A stretch of 64,000 nt of DNA from Candidatus Puniceispirillum sp. (GCA_028382965.1 JAOEUK010000002.1:124001-188000); one strand, 5' to 3'. Shown: positions 1 to 9,374, counted from the stretch's first letter. Made by a program: numbers and translations. Notes: generated by a model from the sequence alone, not told the origin.

Positions 1-74
1 ACGAGTAAAATTATTTTGATTAATATACCTGTTTTTAACTTCACGTTGTGCTGCAAATAAACGAGGGGGTCTTC

Positions 75-770
75 ATGTCGGAGCATCACATCCTGGTCAT
101 CGATGATGATGAACGTCTTCGTCTTCTTCTACGCCGTTTTCTTGAGGAAAGCGGATTTCGTGTTACTGATGCTTGCAATGCCAGTGAAGCGCGAAAAATC
201 CTAGCAGGTATAGCCTTTGACCTTTTAGTTATTGATATCATGATGCCAGGAGAAACAGGACTTGAGTTTTTGACTGACATTCGAAAGGAAAATCCTGTAC
301 CTGCACTATTTTTGACCGCTATGTCTGATACGGAAAATCGAATTGAAGGCTTAGAGGTAGGCGCAGATGACTATATGTCAAAACCTTTTGAACCTCGCGA
401 GCTTGTACTCCGAATAAAAAGAATACTACAACGCAAACTTACCAATGAGCCCGACAACATGCAGATCATGTTTGGGCCTTTTCATTTTGACCCTAACACC
501 GCCATGCTGTCAAAGTCAGGTAATCGAATTCATATCACAACTGCTGAGCAGCAGTTGCTAATGAGTTTTGGAAAGCGACCAAATCAGATCCTGTCACGTG
601 ATGATCTTGGCGCTGCACTTGATGGACGTATGGAAGGAAGGTCAATTGATGTTGCAGTTGCTAGGCTGCGCCGTAAATTGGAGCCAAATCCGCGGCATCC
701 AGTCTATTTGCAAACTGTCCGTAATCAAGGCTGGATATTGCGCACCGACACCACATTAACGATGCGTTAG
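75..770 (+). CDS. OmpR-family two-component response regulator
   Basis: A 231-residue DNA-binding response regulator that acts in the cytoplasm and is phosphorylated by the kinase encoded 12 bases downstream. The receiver domain (about residues 5-120) has the acidic pocket D10-D11, phospho-acceptor D54 in VIDIMMPG, T81 and K103 in SKPF. A winged-helix output domain fills the C-terminus (about 130-228). The ORF track starts nine codons earlier, but the ATG at 75 has a strong GAGGGGG ribosome site and begins at the usual MSEHHILVIDDD, so I use it. The pairing and order match alphaproteobacterial OmpR/EnvZ-like systems; target genes cannot be told from this sequence. Confidence 0.93.
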   Translation: MSEHHILVIDDDERLRLLLRRFLEESGFRVTDACNASEARKILAGIAFDLLVIDIMMPGETGLEFLTDIRKENPVPALFLTAMSDTENRIEGLEVGADDYMSKPFEPRELVLRIKRILQRKLTNEPDNMQIMFGPFHFDPNTAMLSKSGNRIHITTAEQQLLMSFGKRPNQILSRDDLGAALDGRMEGRSIDVAVARLRRKLEPNPRHPVYLQTVRNQGWILRTDTTLTMR

Positions 771-782
771 GCTTATATTTCC

Positions 783-2102
783 ATGCAGTTACGCGAATTT
801 CTTCCAAAAACCCTGTTTGGGCGAATGCTATCAATCATCCTTGTCCCAATGATTTTTGTGCAGATTATTACTGTTTTTATCTTTTACGAACGCCACTGGG
901 ACACTGTCACCCGCCACATGGCGCAAAACCTTGCTGGTGAGATAGCCTTATTAGTCAGCAACATTGGTTCAAGACCCGATAAATTTACTATTGAAACCAT
1001 AACTGCCAAAGGTGCCCAATATTTCAACTTTCCAATTTATTTCCGAGAAGGTGATCTTCTGCCAACTATTCCTGTTGCCCCTCCCGAAACATATGCAGAA
1101 ACTATGTTACGACGTGAACTAAAACGACAGGTTAAACAAGCGTGGCGTCTTGACACTAGCAGTAATGAAAATTTAATTTTTGTTGATTTAGAAGTAGCAA
1201 ATGGTGTCCTTCGGATCTATGCAAGCCGAAAGCGTATTTTTAGTTCTACCAGTTGGACATTTATAGGCTGGACAGTGAGCAGTTCAATTATTCTTTTTGC
1301 TATCGCTCTAATGTTTCTTCGTGGTCAAGTTCGCCCTATTCACCGTTTGGCAAACGCAGCACGGCAGCTTGGCTTAGGCCGCACTGCACCTGATTACCGG
1401 TTAGAGGGTGCACGTGAAGTTCGTCTTGCTGGCCGGGCTTTTCAAGCCATGCGACATCGTATCATGCGGCAAGTAAATGAACGCACAGAGATGTTAGCTG
1501 GAGTTAGCCATGATTTAAGAACGCCCCTTACCCGCATTCGCCTCCAATTGGCATTAATGAAAGAGAGCGTTGACACAAAAGCCATCATAAATGATCTTAG
1601 TGAAATGGAAGAAATGATTGGCGGGTATATTGCATTCGTAGCAGGTGAAGGCGAGGAAGCACCCCAAGATATTGCCATTAATTTATTACTTGAGCGGCTT
1701 GTCACACAAGCCCAAAAAAGCCACAAATTTGATATCACACTCTTACCTGTAAAGGACGAAGTTCCAGTTTTCCCAATGCGGAGAAATGCCATTCAAAGAG
1801 CTTTCTCAAATATTATTTCTAACGCCATACGCTATTCTTCAAAATCTATAGTTACCATTCAACTGCGTAATGATGAACTAATTCTCACTTTTGATGATGA
1901 TGGTGCAGGCATCCCAAAGGAGCGTAGAGCCGATGCAATTCGTCCCTTTATTCGGCTTGAAGAATCTAGAAATAGACGCACTGGTGGTGCTGGCCTCGGC
2001 TTGTCAATTACCAGTGATATTATACATAGCCATGGAGGTGAACTAACCCTCGCCGACTCTGATCTCGGGGGGCTTCGCGTTTTAGTTAAATTGCCAATCT
2101 AG
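783..2102 (+). CDS. EnvZ-like sensor histidine kinase
   Basis: An inner-membrane histidine kinase of 439 residues, partner of the regulator just upstream. One membrane helix lies at about 12-35 and a second at about 159-180, flanking a periplasmic sensor region of roughly 120 residues. A HAMP linker follows (about 181-233), then the dimerisation box with phospho-histidine H243 in SHDLRTPLTR. The ATP-binding domain shows N347, DDDGAGIP (371-378) and GGAGLGLSI (401-409). All catalytic boxes are intact. The signal it senses is unknown; the periplasmic part has no motif I recognise. Confidence 0.92.
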   Translation: MQLREFLPKTLFGRMLSIILVPMIFVQIITVFIFYERHWDTVTRHMAQNLAGEIALLVSNIGSRPDKFTIETITAKGAQYFNFPIYFREGDLLPTIPVAPPETYAETMLRRELKRQVKQAWRLDTSSNENLIFVDLEVANGVLRIYASRKRIFSSTSWTFIGWTVSSSIILFAIALMFLRGQVRPIHRLANAARQLGLGRTAPDYRLEGAREVRLAGRAFQAMRHRIMRQVNERTEMLAGVSHDLRTPLTRIRLQLALMKESVDTKAIINDLSEMEEMIGGYIAFVAGEGEEAPQDIAINLLLERLVTQAQKSHKFDITLLPVKDEVPVFPMRRNAIQRAFSNIISNAIRYSSKSIVTIQLRNDELILTFDDDGAGIPKERRADAIRPFIRLEESRNRRTGGAGLGLSITSDIIHSHGGELTLADSDLGGLRVLVKLPI

Positions 2103-2125
2103 AAGTAAAGGCTAAAACAAAGTGA

Positions 2126-2464
2126 TTAAAACATTTTACTGCCATTAGGGACTTGTTTCTCAGGCACAACAAGCACCACCTCGCCACCTAAATCAGGCAC
2201 ACCAAGAGTTAAAACTTCAGACACAAATGGTCCAATCTGGCGCGGTGGAAAATTCACCACTGCCATAACCTGCTTTCCTACCAAATGATCTAATTGATAA
2301 TGAGTGGTAATCTGCGCTGAGGATTTTCGTCGTCCAAGTGATCCACCAAAATCAATCTCCAACTTTACAGCCGATTTACGGGCTTCAGGAAACAAATTTG
2401 CTGCAACAATGGTACCGCAGCGTATATCCAATTTTAGAAAATCATCAAATAAAACTTCAGTCAT
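2126..2464 (-). CDS. csaA: CsaA-type tRNA-binding/chaperone protein
   Basis: A 112-residue protein with the EMAP-II/MetG-type OB fold typical of CsaA. It begins MTEVLFDDFLKLDIRCGTI and carries the family stretches AVKLEIDFG, SAQITTHY and VVNFPPRQI. Family members bind tRNA and have been called export-related chaperones. The ORF track extends 41 codons further upstream into the COQ9-like gene; the ATG at 2464 matches the normal family start and overlaps the upstream stop by 8 bases, suggesting translational coupling. Confident on family, not on physiological role. Confidence 0.85.
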   Translation of the reverse strand: MTEVLFDDFLKLDIRCGTIVAANLFPEARKSAVKLEIDFGGSLGRRKSSAQITTHYQLDHLVGKQVMAVVNFPPRQIGPFVSEVLTLGVPDLGGEVVLVVPEKQVPNGSKMF

Positions 2465-3137
2465 TATCTTCACCATAGCGACCATCATCTTGTCCATTCT
2501 CATTTGAGTTCTGGCCGGACTGACTCTCCAAAGCAAATACACGCAAACTAGTGCACCATTCTTCAGCTGTGGACATTCGTTGGTCAAGCATCTTCATAGT
2601 AGCGGCAAGGTCAGGGCTATCATCCTTCATCCACACACGAGACGTTAACAAAAAAACACCCGCAACACCCTTTACCCTTAACATGCCTTTTAGGCCATTC
2701 GCAGGATCACCTGATATCATTAGAATACGTCGTATCGCAGCTTCGAGGCCATCTAGTAGCCGGACTGCCAACTCAGGATGGCGGCGTGCAGACTTATTCA
2801 ACTGGTCAATTTGGCGACGGAAGGGCCCATAAGTTTCAAAGCGATGCAAGAGACCCTCAATAATTTTTTCACGGATTGATACCTCGCCAGCATCTGCAAT
2901 ATCGTGATAGGCTTCAAGTATAGATTGGCAATCCAACGCAGCCATTTTAGCTAAAACAAGACTTTGAACACTCCCCACGAGCGCCGAAGCAAACCGTTGG
3001 TCAATACCTACCATATCGGCAACAGCATCAAATTTTATCTGATCAAGCCGTTGATTTTCCAGAAGAGCCCAAGCCGCATCGGCAAGCCTAACCATCTTTT
3101 CATAATTTAATCCTGGTGTTTTAGTATTCAGCGACAT
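2457..3137 (-). CDS. COQ9/TetR-fold protein, probable ubiquinone biosynthesis factor
   Basis: 226 residues. The N-terminal half resembles a TetR-like helix bundle (ADAAWALLENQRLDQIKFDAVA). The C-terminal part contains VKGVAGVFLLTSRVWMKDDSPD followed by TMKMLDQRM, which resembles the COQ9 C-terminal signature (Trp, Asp-Asp-Ser, Thr-Met-x-x-Leu-Asp). COQ9 proteins bind lipids and assist hydroxylation steps of ubiquinone synthesis. In many alphaproteobacteria the gene lies opposite rpsU, which is not the case here. A TetR-family regulator is the main alternative; the C-terminal motif makes me favour COQ9. Confidence 0.6.
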   Translation of the reverse strand: MSLNTKTPGLNYEKMVRLADAAWALLENQRLDQIKFDAVADMVGIDQRFASALVGSVQSLVLAKMAALDCQSILEAYHDIADAGEVSIREKIIEGLLHRFETYGPFRRQIDQLNKSARRHPELAVRLLDGLEAAIRRILMISGDPANGLKGMLRVKGVAGVFLLTSRVWMKDDSPDLAATMKMLDQRMSTAEEWCTSLRVFALESQSGQNSNENGQDDGRYGEDND

Positions 3138-3269
3138 CTAATAGCCTTCTCACCATTACGCTATAAAACGTAGGTTTCAACGCACCACATTCTTTCAAAA
3201 TGAACCGTAGCACAAAAACCGTCCTAAGATAGACCACAGTCACTTCATTAACCCGTCGGGCAATTTGAA

Positions 3270-4088
3270 TTACTCACCAAGTGCGACTGATCTTGCTCTT
3301 GCAGCTTCTATCGCTTTCGTCATTAATGCATAAAGCCCGTCTTTAGCCATCAAAACTGATAGCGCTGCCTCAGTCGTCCCACCTTTGCTTGTCACATTTT
3401 CACGTAAAGTTGCAGGCGGTATATCTACTGCCGCCATTAATGCCCCAGCCCCACACACAGTCGCCTTTGCCAGATCCTTTGCCAATGCATCAGGCAACCC
3501 AGCCTCAACCCCAGCCGCACTCATCGCGTCAGCCAGCAAAAAAACATAAGCTGGGCCGGACCCAGATACCGCAGTTACTGCATCCATTAACCCCTCATCG
3601 TCAAGAAGCACCACGTCACCAACCGCAGATAATAATTGGCGCGCTAAATCACGCGAAACGGCAGGTGCAGCTCCGTATAGTGCCGTTATACCTTTGCCAA
3701 TTGCTGCCGGCGTATTAGGCATTGCACGGAGTACAACTGCATCTGCACCAAGACGCTGCTTTAACCAGCTAGTTGAAATACCTGCAGCAATCGACAAGTA
3801 GGCACTACTGGTGTTGGTCATTGCACCCAAAACGTTCAGTGCTTCGTCCATTATTTGTGGTTTAACTGCTAAAACAGTCATCGTACTGGCCAGTACATTA
3901 TCCGAAATGGCGCTCGCACAATCTGAGTATAGCTTCACACGCGGCTCATTTGTAAGCCAGCCAAGATGCTTCTGGTCAGGCTCGATAATAATGAACCGTG
4001 CATGAAGAGAGAGATCATTAAGCCAGCCCTTCAGCATCGCGCTTCCCATCTTACCACATCCAATCAGCGTTATTTGATATTCAGCCAT
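3270..4088 (-). CDS. proC: Pyrroline-5-carboxylate reductase
   Basis: 272 residues, close to the family norm. It catalyses NAD(P)H-dependent reduction of 1-pyrroline-5-carboxylate, the last step of proline synthesis. The Rossmann nucleotide-binding motif is LIGCGKMGSAM at the N-terminus. The substrate-side signature VLRAMPNTPAAIGKGITAL and the C-terminal dimer segment AVSGSGPAYVFLLADAM plus TSKGGTTEAAL are all present. The gene starts 5 bases after the YbjN-like gene stops, so the two are probably co-transcribed, an arrangement frequent in alphaproteobacteria. Confidence 0.97.
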   Translation of the reverse strand: MAEYQITLIGCGKMGSAMLKGWLNDLSLHARFIIIEPDQKHLGWLTNEPRVKLYSDCASAISDNVLASTMTVLAVKPQIMDEALNVLGAMTNTSSAYLSIAAGISTSWLKQRLGADAVVLRAMPNTPAAIGKGITALYGAAPAVSRDLARQLLSAVGDVVLLDDEGLMDAVTAVSGSGPAYVFLLADAMSAAGVEAGLPDALAKDLAKATVCGAGALMAAVDIPPATLRENVTSKGGTTEAALSVLMAKDGLYALMTKAIEAARARSVALGE

Positions 4089-4093
4089 AAAAT

Positions 4094-4597
4094 TTAAGCC
4101 TCACCTTCAGTCATGAAAGAAGCTGCAGCGGCCGCATCATCTGCTGACAATTGATTGTGTGCCACTTGATAGATCGATGGAAAACAATATTCACATTCAC
4201 CAAGCATAATATCAACAACATCTTCGATCTGCTCAGGTGTTGCTCCCCCAGCACCACGAAGTGGCAGTGTATGCCTCAGCTCCAACTCACCAGTGCCAAT
4301 ATCAAGCGCAAGGTGCCCCATGAAGATCTGTTGGTTCATCAATGCCGCCAACAAGGCTATTTCGCCAAGCCGACCCTCCTCACATTGAATATCAATGCGG
4401 CATGTCACCTGCATTGCCTCTTCATTGTGCCGCCACGTAACAGCTAGCTGATAATCACACCATTTGCCTGGCACCTCGACAAGCACCGCATTTTCTGCGC
4501 GCCGTTGCAGCAACCAATCCTGGTTAGTTACAAATTGGGTAACAAGTTCGATAGGATTGCCAAGAAGAATGTTATGCTGATTTTGGCTGGGTGCCAT
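4094..4597 (-). CDS. YbjN domain-containing protein
   Basis: A 167-residue protein of the YbjN/DUF1790 family, with the alphaproteobacterial segment NPIELVTQFVTNQDW, then EVPGKWCDYQLAVTWRHNEEAM and a cystatin-like alpha/beta pattern. The fold is related to type III secretion chaperones; its role is unknown, though YbjN in E. coli influences motility and stress responses. The ORF track opens at a TTG 26 codons upstream; the ATG at 4597 (MAPSQNQHN) is a more likely start. It is the upstream partner of proC. Confidence 0.82.
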   Translation of the reverse strand: MAPSQNQHNILLGNPIELVTQFVTNQDWLLQRRAENAVLVEVPGKWCDYQLAVTWRHNEEAMQVTCRIDIQCEEGRLGEIALLAALMNQQIFMGHLALDIGTGELELRHTLPLRGAGGATPEQIEDVVDIMLGECEYCFPSIYQVAHNQLSADDAAAAASFMTEGEA

Positions 4598-4781
4598 AGC
4601 GACAGGTTCCAAAATATGGCTTTGGCGTAATTGCCAACCAACTTTTTTATAAAGTGCCAAATTTGTAGAACCCAATCAATCTAATTCAACACAATATTTT
4701 GTGCGTCCACCACCCAACACACACATGAATTAGTGTTTTTCCTCAATTTCCGCTGATTCGCAGCAATTTTAATCAAGTTCA

Positions 4782-5090
4782 TTATTTAATGCTCTTTTTT
4801 GTTGCCCTCTTACGTTTTGGTGTCTCTTTCGCCTCGGCCGTTGATTTGTCTTGCGACTCGGCCTTCGGCCACTCAGTCGACTCAAGAAAGGTAAGGCGTG
4901 CGGCAAGGGCTTCGTGACGAGTACGCAGAGCGTCAAACTCTTCACGCGTCACAAGGCCATGCGTGTTAAGGCTGCGTTCTATACGCTGACGGATCAAATT
5001 ATCAACCTCTTCTCGCACCCCACCAAACGCAGATGCAGCTCCATTTGCCATTATCGCAAGGTCTCCCATAAAATTTGAACGCGGCGCCAT
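4782..5090 (-). CDS. ubiK: Ubiquinone biosynthesis accessory factor UbiK (BMFP family)
   Basis: 102 residues. The BMFP/YqiC pattern is clear: an amphipathic N-terminal helix (NFMGDLAIMANGAASAFGGVREEV), then a coiled coil with VTREEFDALRTRHEALAARLTFLE, then a lysine-rich tail (TPKRKRATKKSIK). UbiK supports ubiquinone synthesis under aerobic conditions and trimerises through the coiled coil. The ribosome site AGGAGATG is strong. The gene lies opposite lgt, as it commonly does in alphaproteobacteria, sharing a 223-base intergenic region. Confidence 0.86.
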   Translation of the reverse strand: MAPRSNFMGDLAIMANGAASAFGGVREEVDNLIRQRIERSLNTHGLVTREEFDALRTRHEALAARLTFLESTEWPKAESQDKSTAEAKETPKRKRATKKSIK

Positions 5091-5313
5091 AATTCATCTC
5101 CTAAAAATTTTCACACTGAAGTCTTTGATAAAGCGATTACTATCGACATCATCTTTTCTTGCCACATATGTTTCTTATCATAAACAATATGATTAGAGTA
5201 ATATTGCAATGGATTTTGGCATAATAAAATAAATTCCTGCCTGAAAATTAAAGTCAAAGTAGCTTGGAAATATACCCGTAAATGAATTTGCTAAAAAATC
5301 AGAGAGACGCCCC

Positions 5314-6153
5314 ATGATTAAAGAGACGGCACCTATTGAATTTTTATACAGCGCCATAATACTGCCTGAATTCAATATTTTCGCCATTCAAATTGGTGAC
5401 TTTGGCATCCGCTGGTACGCACTTTCCTACATAGCTGGGTTGCTGATAGGTATCTATATATTGCGGCGCGAAACGCGATTACCAAAATCTTTAATGACTC
5501 CAGATCAAATAGACCATCTTTTCAACTATTTGCTGGTAGGTATTATTATTGGTGGGCGGCTTGGCTATATTCTATTTTACAATGCGGCTTTTTATCTCTC
5601 AAACCCATTATCAATTTTTCGGCTGTGGGAAGGCGGCATGTCTTTCCATGGCGCCCTGATTGGGGTTGGTCTCTCACTTTTTGTCATGGCTCGACGCAAT
5701 GATCTTCCATTTCGAGCATTAAGTGATAGGGTTGCTATGGTAGCCCCAATTGGCTTGTTTCTGGGGCGCTTGTCCAATTTTATTAATGGCGAGCTTTATG
5801 GCCGCATTACAACTGTGCCATGGGCAATGATCTTCCCCCATAGTGACCTCCAGCCGCGGCATCCAAGCCAGCTATATGAGGCTGGCCTAGAGGGCGCTCT
5901 GTTGGGCCTTGTAATGTATATCTTGTTGAGGAAGAACTGGCTTGATAGTTTAGGGCGCTTAACCGGCGTGTTTTTATGCGGCTATGGTTTGGCGCGATTT
6001 CTTGTCGAGACCGTTCGGCAACCCGATGCGCACATCGGCCTTTTTGCAGGCGGCATTAGCATCGGACAAATCTTATCATTGCCAATGATACTATTTGGAT
6101 TTTATTTGCTACTTCAGAGTTGGCGTCAGGAGCAAAATCATGGCAAACTATAA
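5314..6153 (+). CDS. lgt: Prolipoprotein diacylglyceryl transferase
   Basis: A 279-residue inner-membrane enzyme with about seven hydrophobic helices. It transfers diacylglycerol from phosphatidylglycerol to the lipobox cysteine of prolipoproteins. Family motifs include IRWYALSYIAGLLIG, GGRLGYILFY, WEGGMSFHGALIG, GRLSNFINGELYGR and the RHPSQLYEA segment. Length and motif order are normal. Its 3' end overlaps the methyltransferase gene by 14 bases, and the set lgt, midA, pgeF is a familiar alphaproteobacterial operon. Confidence 0.97.
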   Translation: MIKETAPIEFLYSAIILPEFNIFAIQIGDFGIRWYALSYIAGLLIGIYILRRETRLPKSLMTPDQIDHLFNYLLVGIIIGGRLGYILFYNAAFYLSNPLSIFRLWEGGMSFHGALIGVGLSLFVMARRNDLPFRALSDRVAMVAPIGLFLGRLSNFINGELYGRITTVPWAMIFPHSDLQPRHPSQLYEAGLEGALLGLVMYILLRKNWLDSLGRLTGVFLCGYGLARFLVETVRQPDAHIGLFAGGISIGQILSLPMILFGFYLLLQSWRQEQNHGKL

Positions 6154-7297
6154 GTCTAAAAGTACGCAGCATAAAACTGCGTTGTTTGACTATATAGCTG
6201 CCAAAATTATTGAAGATGGTCCTATTTCGCTCGCCAGCTACCTCAGCCTTGCACTTAGTGATCCAAGTTATGGATACTATCAGAAAAAAGATCCATTTGG
6301 AGAAACAGGAGATTTCACAACTGCACCTGAAATTTCAGGCTTATTTGGAGAAATGTGTGGGCTTTATTTTGCTCACATAATCGAATTATCAGAATTAAAA
6401 GATCCATCCATACTCGAACTTGGCCCAGGACGCGGTAGTTTGATGGCAGATATGCGACATGCCTGGCGGCAGGTTAAGCCATCACTCTTGACAGCAGATT
6501 TACACCTGGTTGAAAACAGTTATAAACTTCGACAATTACAAAAAGCCAAATTAGCAGGTGCTAATCTTCATTTTCATGACGATTTGAAGTCGTTGCCGCC
6601 ATATCCCATCTTTGCTGTTGCCAATGAGTTTTTTGATGCTCTGCCAATAGCACAGGCTATTTGGCGCGAAAATGACAGTAAAACCTCCGGTGTTTGGCGA
6701 CACCGATTGATCGGACTTAGTGATGGCAAGCTTGGTTTTGTAGATGGACCACCACTAAACACTTCGCAATTGCAAGATTGGTCGCTCGCTTTACCAAAAG
6801 AATTTGGACATAGAGACGGTGCAATAGCGGAACATTGCCCACTGGCATCCGTTTACGCAGAAAAAATTGCCTATCATCTCGTCACCTATGGTGGCGCATG
6901 CCTAATAATTGATTACGGCTATAAGGGGCAAAGTTGTGATACCCTTCAAGCAATTGCCAATCACCAAGCAGTCGACATATTTTACCAACCAGGAAACGCA
7001 GATGTATCACATTGGGTCGATTTTAGTGCGCTCAGTCAAACAATTAAAGAGGCTGGAGCGCGTCTCATAGGTCCTGTAACCCAAAGTGAGTTTCTGCAGG
7101 AAATCGGTATTATCCAACGCGCAGAAACCTTAGCAAAATTAGCTGACAATAAAACCCGCCGCAGCCTATTTGCAGCGGTTGACAGGCTTATCAGTAATCA
7201 ACAAATGGGATCCGCTTTCAAGGTAGCTCTGTTACTGCCACCAGGCACCGGAACTCCTCCTGGTTTTTTTTCTAATGGTGGGACAACAAATTTGTAA
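6140..7297 (+). CDS. MidA/NDUFAF7-like SAM-dependent methyltransferase (DUF185)
   Basis: 385 residues from the ATG at 6140, which has an AGGAG-like site inside the lgt 3' end; the ORF-track start 15 codons upstream is a TTG. COG1565-family features are GPISLASYLSLALSDPSYGYY, the SAM-binding ILELGPGRGSLMADM and VANEFFDALPI. The mitochondrial homologue NDUFAF7 methylates an arginine of complex I subunit NDUFS2 during assembly; the bacterial role is inferred to be similar but unproven. It overlaps the next gene by one base (TAATG). Confidence 0.9.
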   Translation: MANYKSKSTQHKTALFDYIAAKIIEDGPISLASYLSLALSDPSYGYYQKKDPFGETGDFTTAPEISGLFGEMCGLYFAHIIELSELKDPSILELGPGRGSLMADMRHAWRQVKPSLLTADLHLVENSYKLRQLQKAKLAGANLHFHDDLKSLPPYPIFAVANEFFDALPIAQAIWRENDSKTSGVWRHRLIGLSDGKLGFVDGPPLNTSQLQDWSLALPKEFGHRDGAIAEHCPLASVYAEKIAYHLVTYGGACLIIDYGYKGQSCDTLQAIANHQAVDIFYQPGNADVSHWVDFSALSQTIKEAGARLIGPVTQSEFLQEIGIIQRAETLAKLADNKTRRSLFAAVDRLISNQQMGSAFKVALLLPPGTGTPPGFFSNGGTTNL

Positions 7298-8148
7298 TGA
7301 CTCTCAACAAACCAATAAGCATCGTGCCATGTTTTCAACATCAGCAATGGCAGAAAAAAAGGGAGTCTGGATTACAGATTCGCCATGGATTTTTTACAGC
7401 AGGTGGTGGCGTCAGTTCGGGACTCTATAAAAGTTTAAACTGCGGCTTTGGATCAAACGATGATCAACTGTTGATCGCTAAAAACCGTAAGCTGGTCGCA
7501 ACTAGCCTTGGTTTTAGCTCCAACCAGATGGTAGGACTACGCCAGGTCCACTCAGCAACCAGTATTTTAATTGACGCTGAAAGTGATAAAAGAATTGATG
7601 AACGTGCTGAGGCTGATGCCATGGTCACAAGAACACCTAATATTGCACTTTCTATTTTGACTGCGGATTGCGTGCCAGTGCTTTTTGTAGCGCCCTCTTT
7701 TGGTTTGGTTGGAGCCGCTCATGCCGGGTGGCGAGGGGCAGTGAACGGTGTTCTTGAGTCAACCATCGCAATGATGGTCAAACTAGGTGCAAAACCTCAG
7801 CAAATAGAAGCTGTGATTGGCCCAGCCATACAACAAGCGAGCTATCAAGTTGGCAGTGATTTGCGTGACTATGTTCTGAAATACCACTCGGATGCCGAAA
7901 TATATTTTGAAAGTGACGTAAACAGAAAATACCGTTTTGATTTACCAGGTTTCATCAAATGGCGCCTTAATTTGGCTGGCCTATTACAAATCGAAAACCT
8001 TGGCATTGATACATATGGCGAATCATCAAATTTATTTTCTCATCGCAAAGCAACCCATGCGGCATTAAATGACACCGGTCGTCAAATCTCCGTTATTGGC
8101 CTTTTGTCAGAACATCTGACTGAAGCCACGCAAAAGGACCACTTATAA
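7297..8148 (+). CDS. pgeF: PgeF/YfiH-family purine nucleoside phosphorylase (laccase domain)
   Basis: 283 residues of the COG1496 multicopper-like fold. The zinc/metal site residues are visible: H85 in GLRQVHSATS, C125 in LTADCVPVLF and H142 in AAHAGWRGAV. Family members (LACC1, YlmD, YfiH) act on purine nucleosides, and PgeF has been linked to peptidoglycan editing fidelity. It begins with the A of the upstream TAA stop, so it is translationally coupled to the methyltransferase gene. Confidence 0.92.
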   Translation: MTLNKPISIVPCFQHQQWQKKRESGLQIRHGFFTAGGGVSSGLYKSLNCGFGSNDDQLLIAKNRKLVATSLGFSSNQMVGLRQVHSATSILIDAESDKRIDERAEADAMVTRTPNIALSILTADCVPVLFVAPSFGLVGAAHAGWRGAVNGVLESTIAMMVKLGAKPQQIEAVIGPAIQQASYQVGSDLRDYVLKYHSDAEIYFESDVNRKYRFDLPGFIKWRLNLAGLLQIENLGIDTYGESSNLFSHRKATHAALNDTGRQISVIGLLSEHLTEATQKDHL

Positions 8149-8216
8149 TGCCACATCTCTATATTTTCCTTGGACTGATGTTTGTTGCTTTGCTGGCATC
8201 GTGCATCATCGCTTGA
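8148..8216 (+). CDS. Possible tiny lipoprotein leader or remnant (22 aa)
   Basis: An ATG overlaps the pgeF stop (TAATG, the same junction as midA-pgeF) and opens a 22-codon frame, MPHLYIFLGLMFVALLASCIIA, that looks like a lipoprotein signal peptide with an LASC lipobox. It stops immediately after. The +1 frame then stays open to a TAA at 8302-8304 (ending in [11 protein letters not shown]), so this may be a small lipoprotein gene broken by a frameshift. There is no homology I can name; low confidence. Confidence 0.3.
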   Translation: MPHLYIFLGLMFVALLASCIIA

Positions 8217-8330
8217 ACGAGACATGCCAATTTTTAAACAAATACGAGCTTATCTTCTTGCCCCGCTGATCGCTGATTGCTATAGCAAGGCTTGCGTAAT
8301 TTAAGATTGTCTCATACAGGTTTTGCACGA

Positions 8331-9260
8331 ATGAAGATTTTATCTTGCAATAGTAACAGACCCCTCTCAGAGGCAATTGCTACTTATTTGGACTCCCCTC
8401 TCACTCAAGCTGACGTTAAACGATTTGCCGATATGGAAGTTTTTGTCGAAATTGGCGAAAACGTTCGAGGTGAAGATGTATTTGTTGTGCAATCAACCTG
8501 TTTTCCTGCCAATGACAACGTAATGGAATTATTGGTTGCTTTAGATGCGCTCCGCCGAGGTTCTGCCCGCCGAATAACCGCTGTCATTCCTTATTATGGC
8601 TACGCACGTCAAGACCGCAAATCTGGTCCACGCACACCAATTTCAGCTAAATTGCTCGCTAACCTTATCACTTCGGCAGGAGCTGATCGAGTTTTAACCA
8701 TTGATCTTCATGCTGGTCAAATTCAAGGTTTCTTTGACATTCCTACTGACAATCTATTTGCCGCACCCGTCTTTGTTAGCGATATAAAGAAACGATATGA
8801 CGGATCAAAGCTCATGATTGTATCTCCAGATGTTGGGGGTGTTGTCCGAGCGCGGTCCCTCGCCCGACGTCTAGAAGCAGATCTTGCCATAATCGACAAA
8901 CGTCGTCCAAAGGCTGGTGTTTCTGAAGTAATGAACATCATTGGAGATGTTGAAGAGCGCCATTGTATAATGGTTGATGACATTGTTGATTCAGGTGGAA
9001 CATTATGCAATGCCGCCGCTGCGCTTATGAAGGCCGGAGCGATCTCAGTTGACGCCTATGTCACGCACGGTGTGTTGTCCGGTGGTGCTGTTAGCCGAGT
9101 AGCTGCATCACCACTAAACTCTTTGGTAACAACTGACTCAATCCCAGCAACAGAAGCAGTCCGCGTTGCACGCAACATACGGCAACTATCGATCGCACCA
9201 CTTTTAGGCGAGGCAATGCTGCGGATCAATGAAGAGCGCTCAGTCTCAACGTTGTTTTAA
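8331..9260 (+). CDS. prs: Ribose-phosphate pyrophosphokinase (PRPP synthetase)
   Basis: 309 residues from the ATG at 8331 ([17 protein letters not shown]); the track's TTG start 13 codons upstream is not needed. It makes PRPP from ribose 5-phosphate and ATP for nucleotide, histidine and NAD synthesis. Landmarks are the flexible loop [10 protein letters not shown] (88-97), catalytic H127 in [11 protein letters not shown] and the PRPP-binding loop [10 protein letters not shown] (215-224). Length and motifs match class I enzymes. It precedes rplY and pth, the common alphaproteobacterial order. Confidence 0.97.
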   Translation: MKILSCNSNRPLSEAIATYLDSPLTQADVKRFADMEVFVEIGENVRGEDVFVVQSTCFPANDNVMELLVALDALRRGSARRITAVIPYYGYARQDRKSGPRTPISAKLLANLITSAGADRVLTIDLHAGQIQGFFDIPTDNLFAAPVFVSDIKKRYDGSKLMIVSPDVGGVVRARSLARRLEADLAIIDKRRPKAGVSEVMNIIGDVEERHCIMVDDIVDSGGTLCNAAAALMKAGAISVDAYVTHGVLSGGAVSRVAASPLNSLVTTDSIPATEAVRVARNIRQLSIAPLLGEAMLRINEERSVSTLF

Positions 9261-9321
9261 CAACTTAGGTGAATGGCTCATCAGACTTGTGAAAAGGCTT
9301 GTATTTTTGCAGTAATAAGCC

Positions 9322-9374
9322 TATTAATCCGCTGCCGTCCACCCCTGGAGGCGCGGCACATTGTTTTTTAAAAG
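9322..9374 (+). promoter_or_regulatory. GC-rich hairpin plus T-run in the rplY leader
   Basis: Between prs and rplY the sequence forms a stem: GCCG then TCCA, loop CCCC, TGGA, a GGCG bulge, then CGGC. It is followed six bases later by a run of T and then the AAAGGAGTT ribosome site. This could be a terminator/attenuator or a leader structure for ribosomal-protein autoregulation. It is a hairpin I can draw by hand, not a recognised family. Confidence 0.4.
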
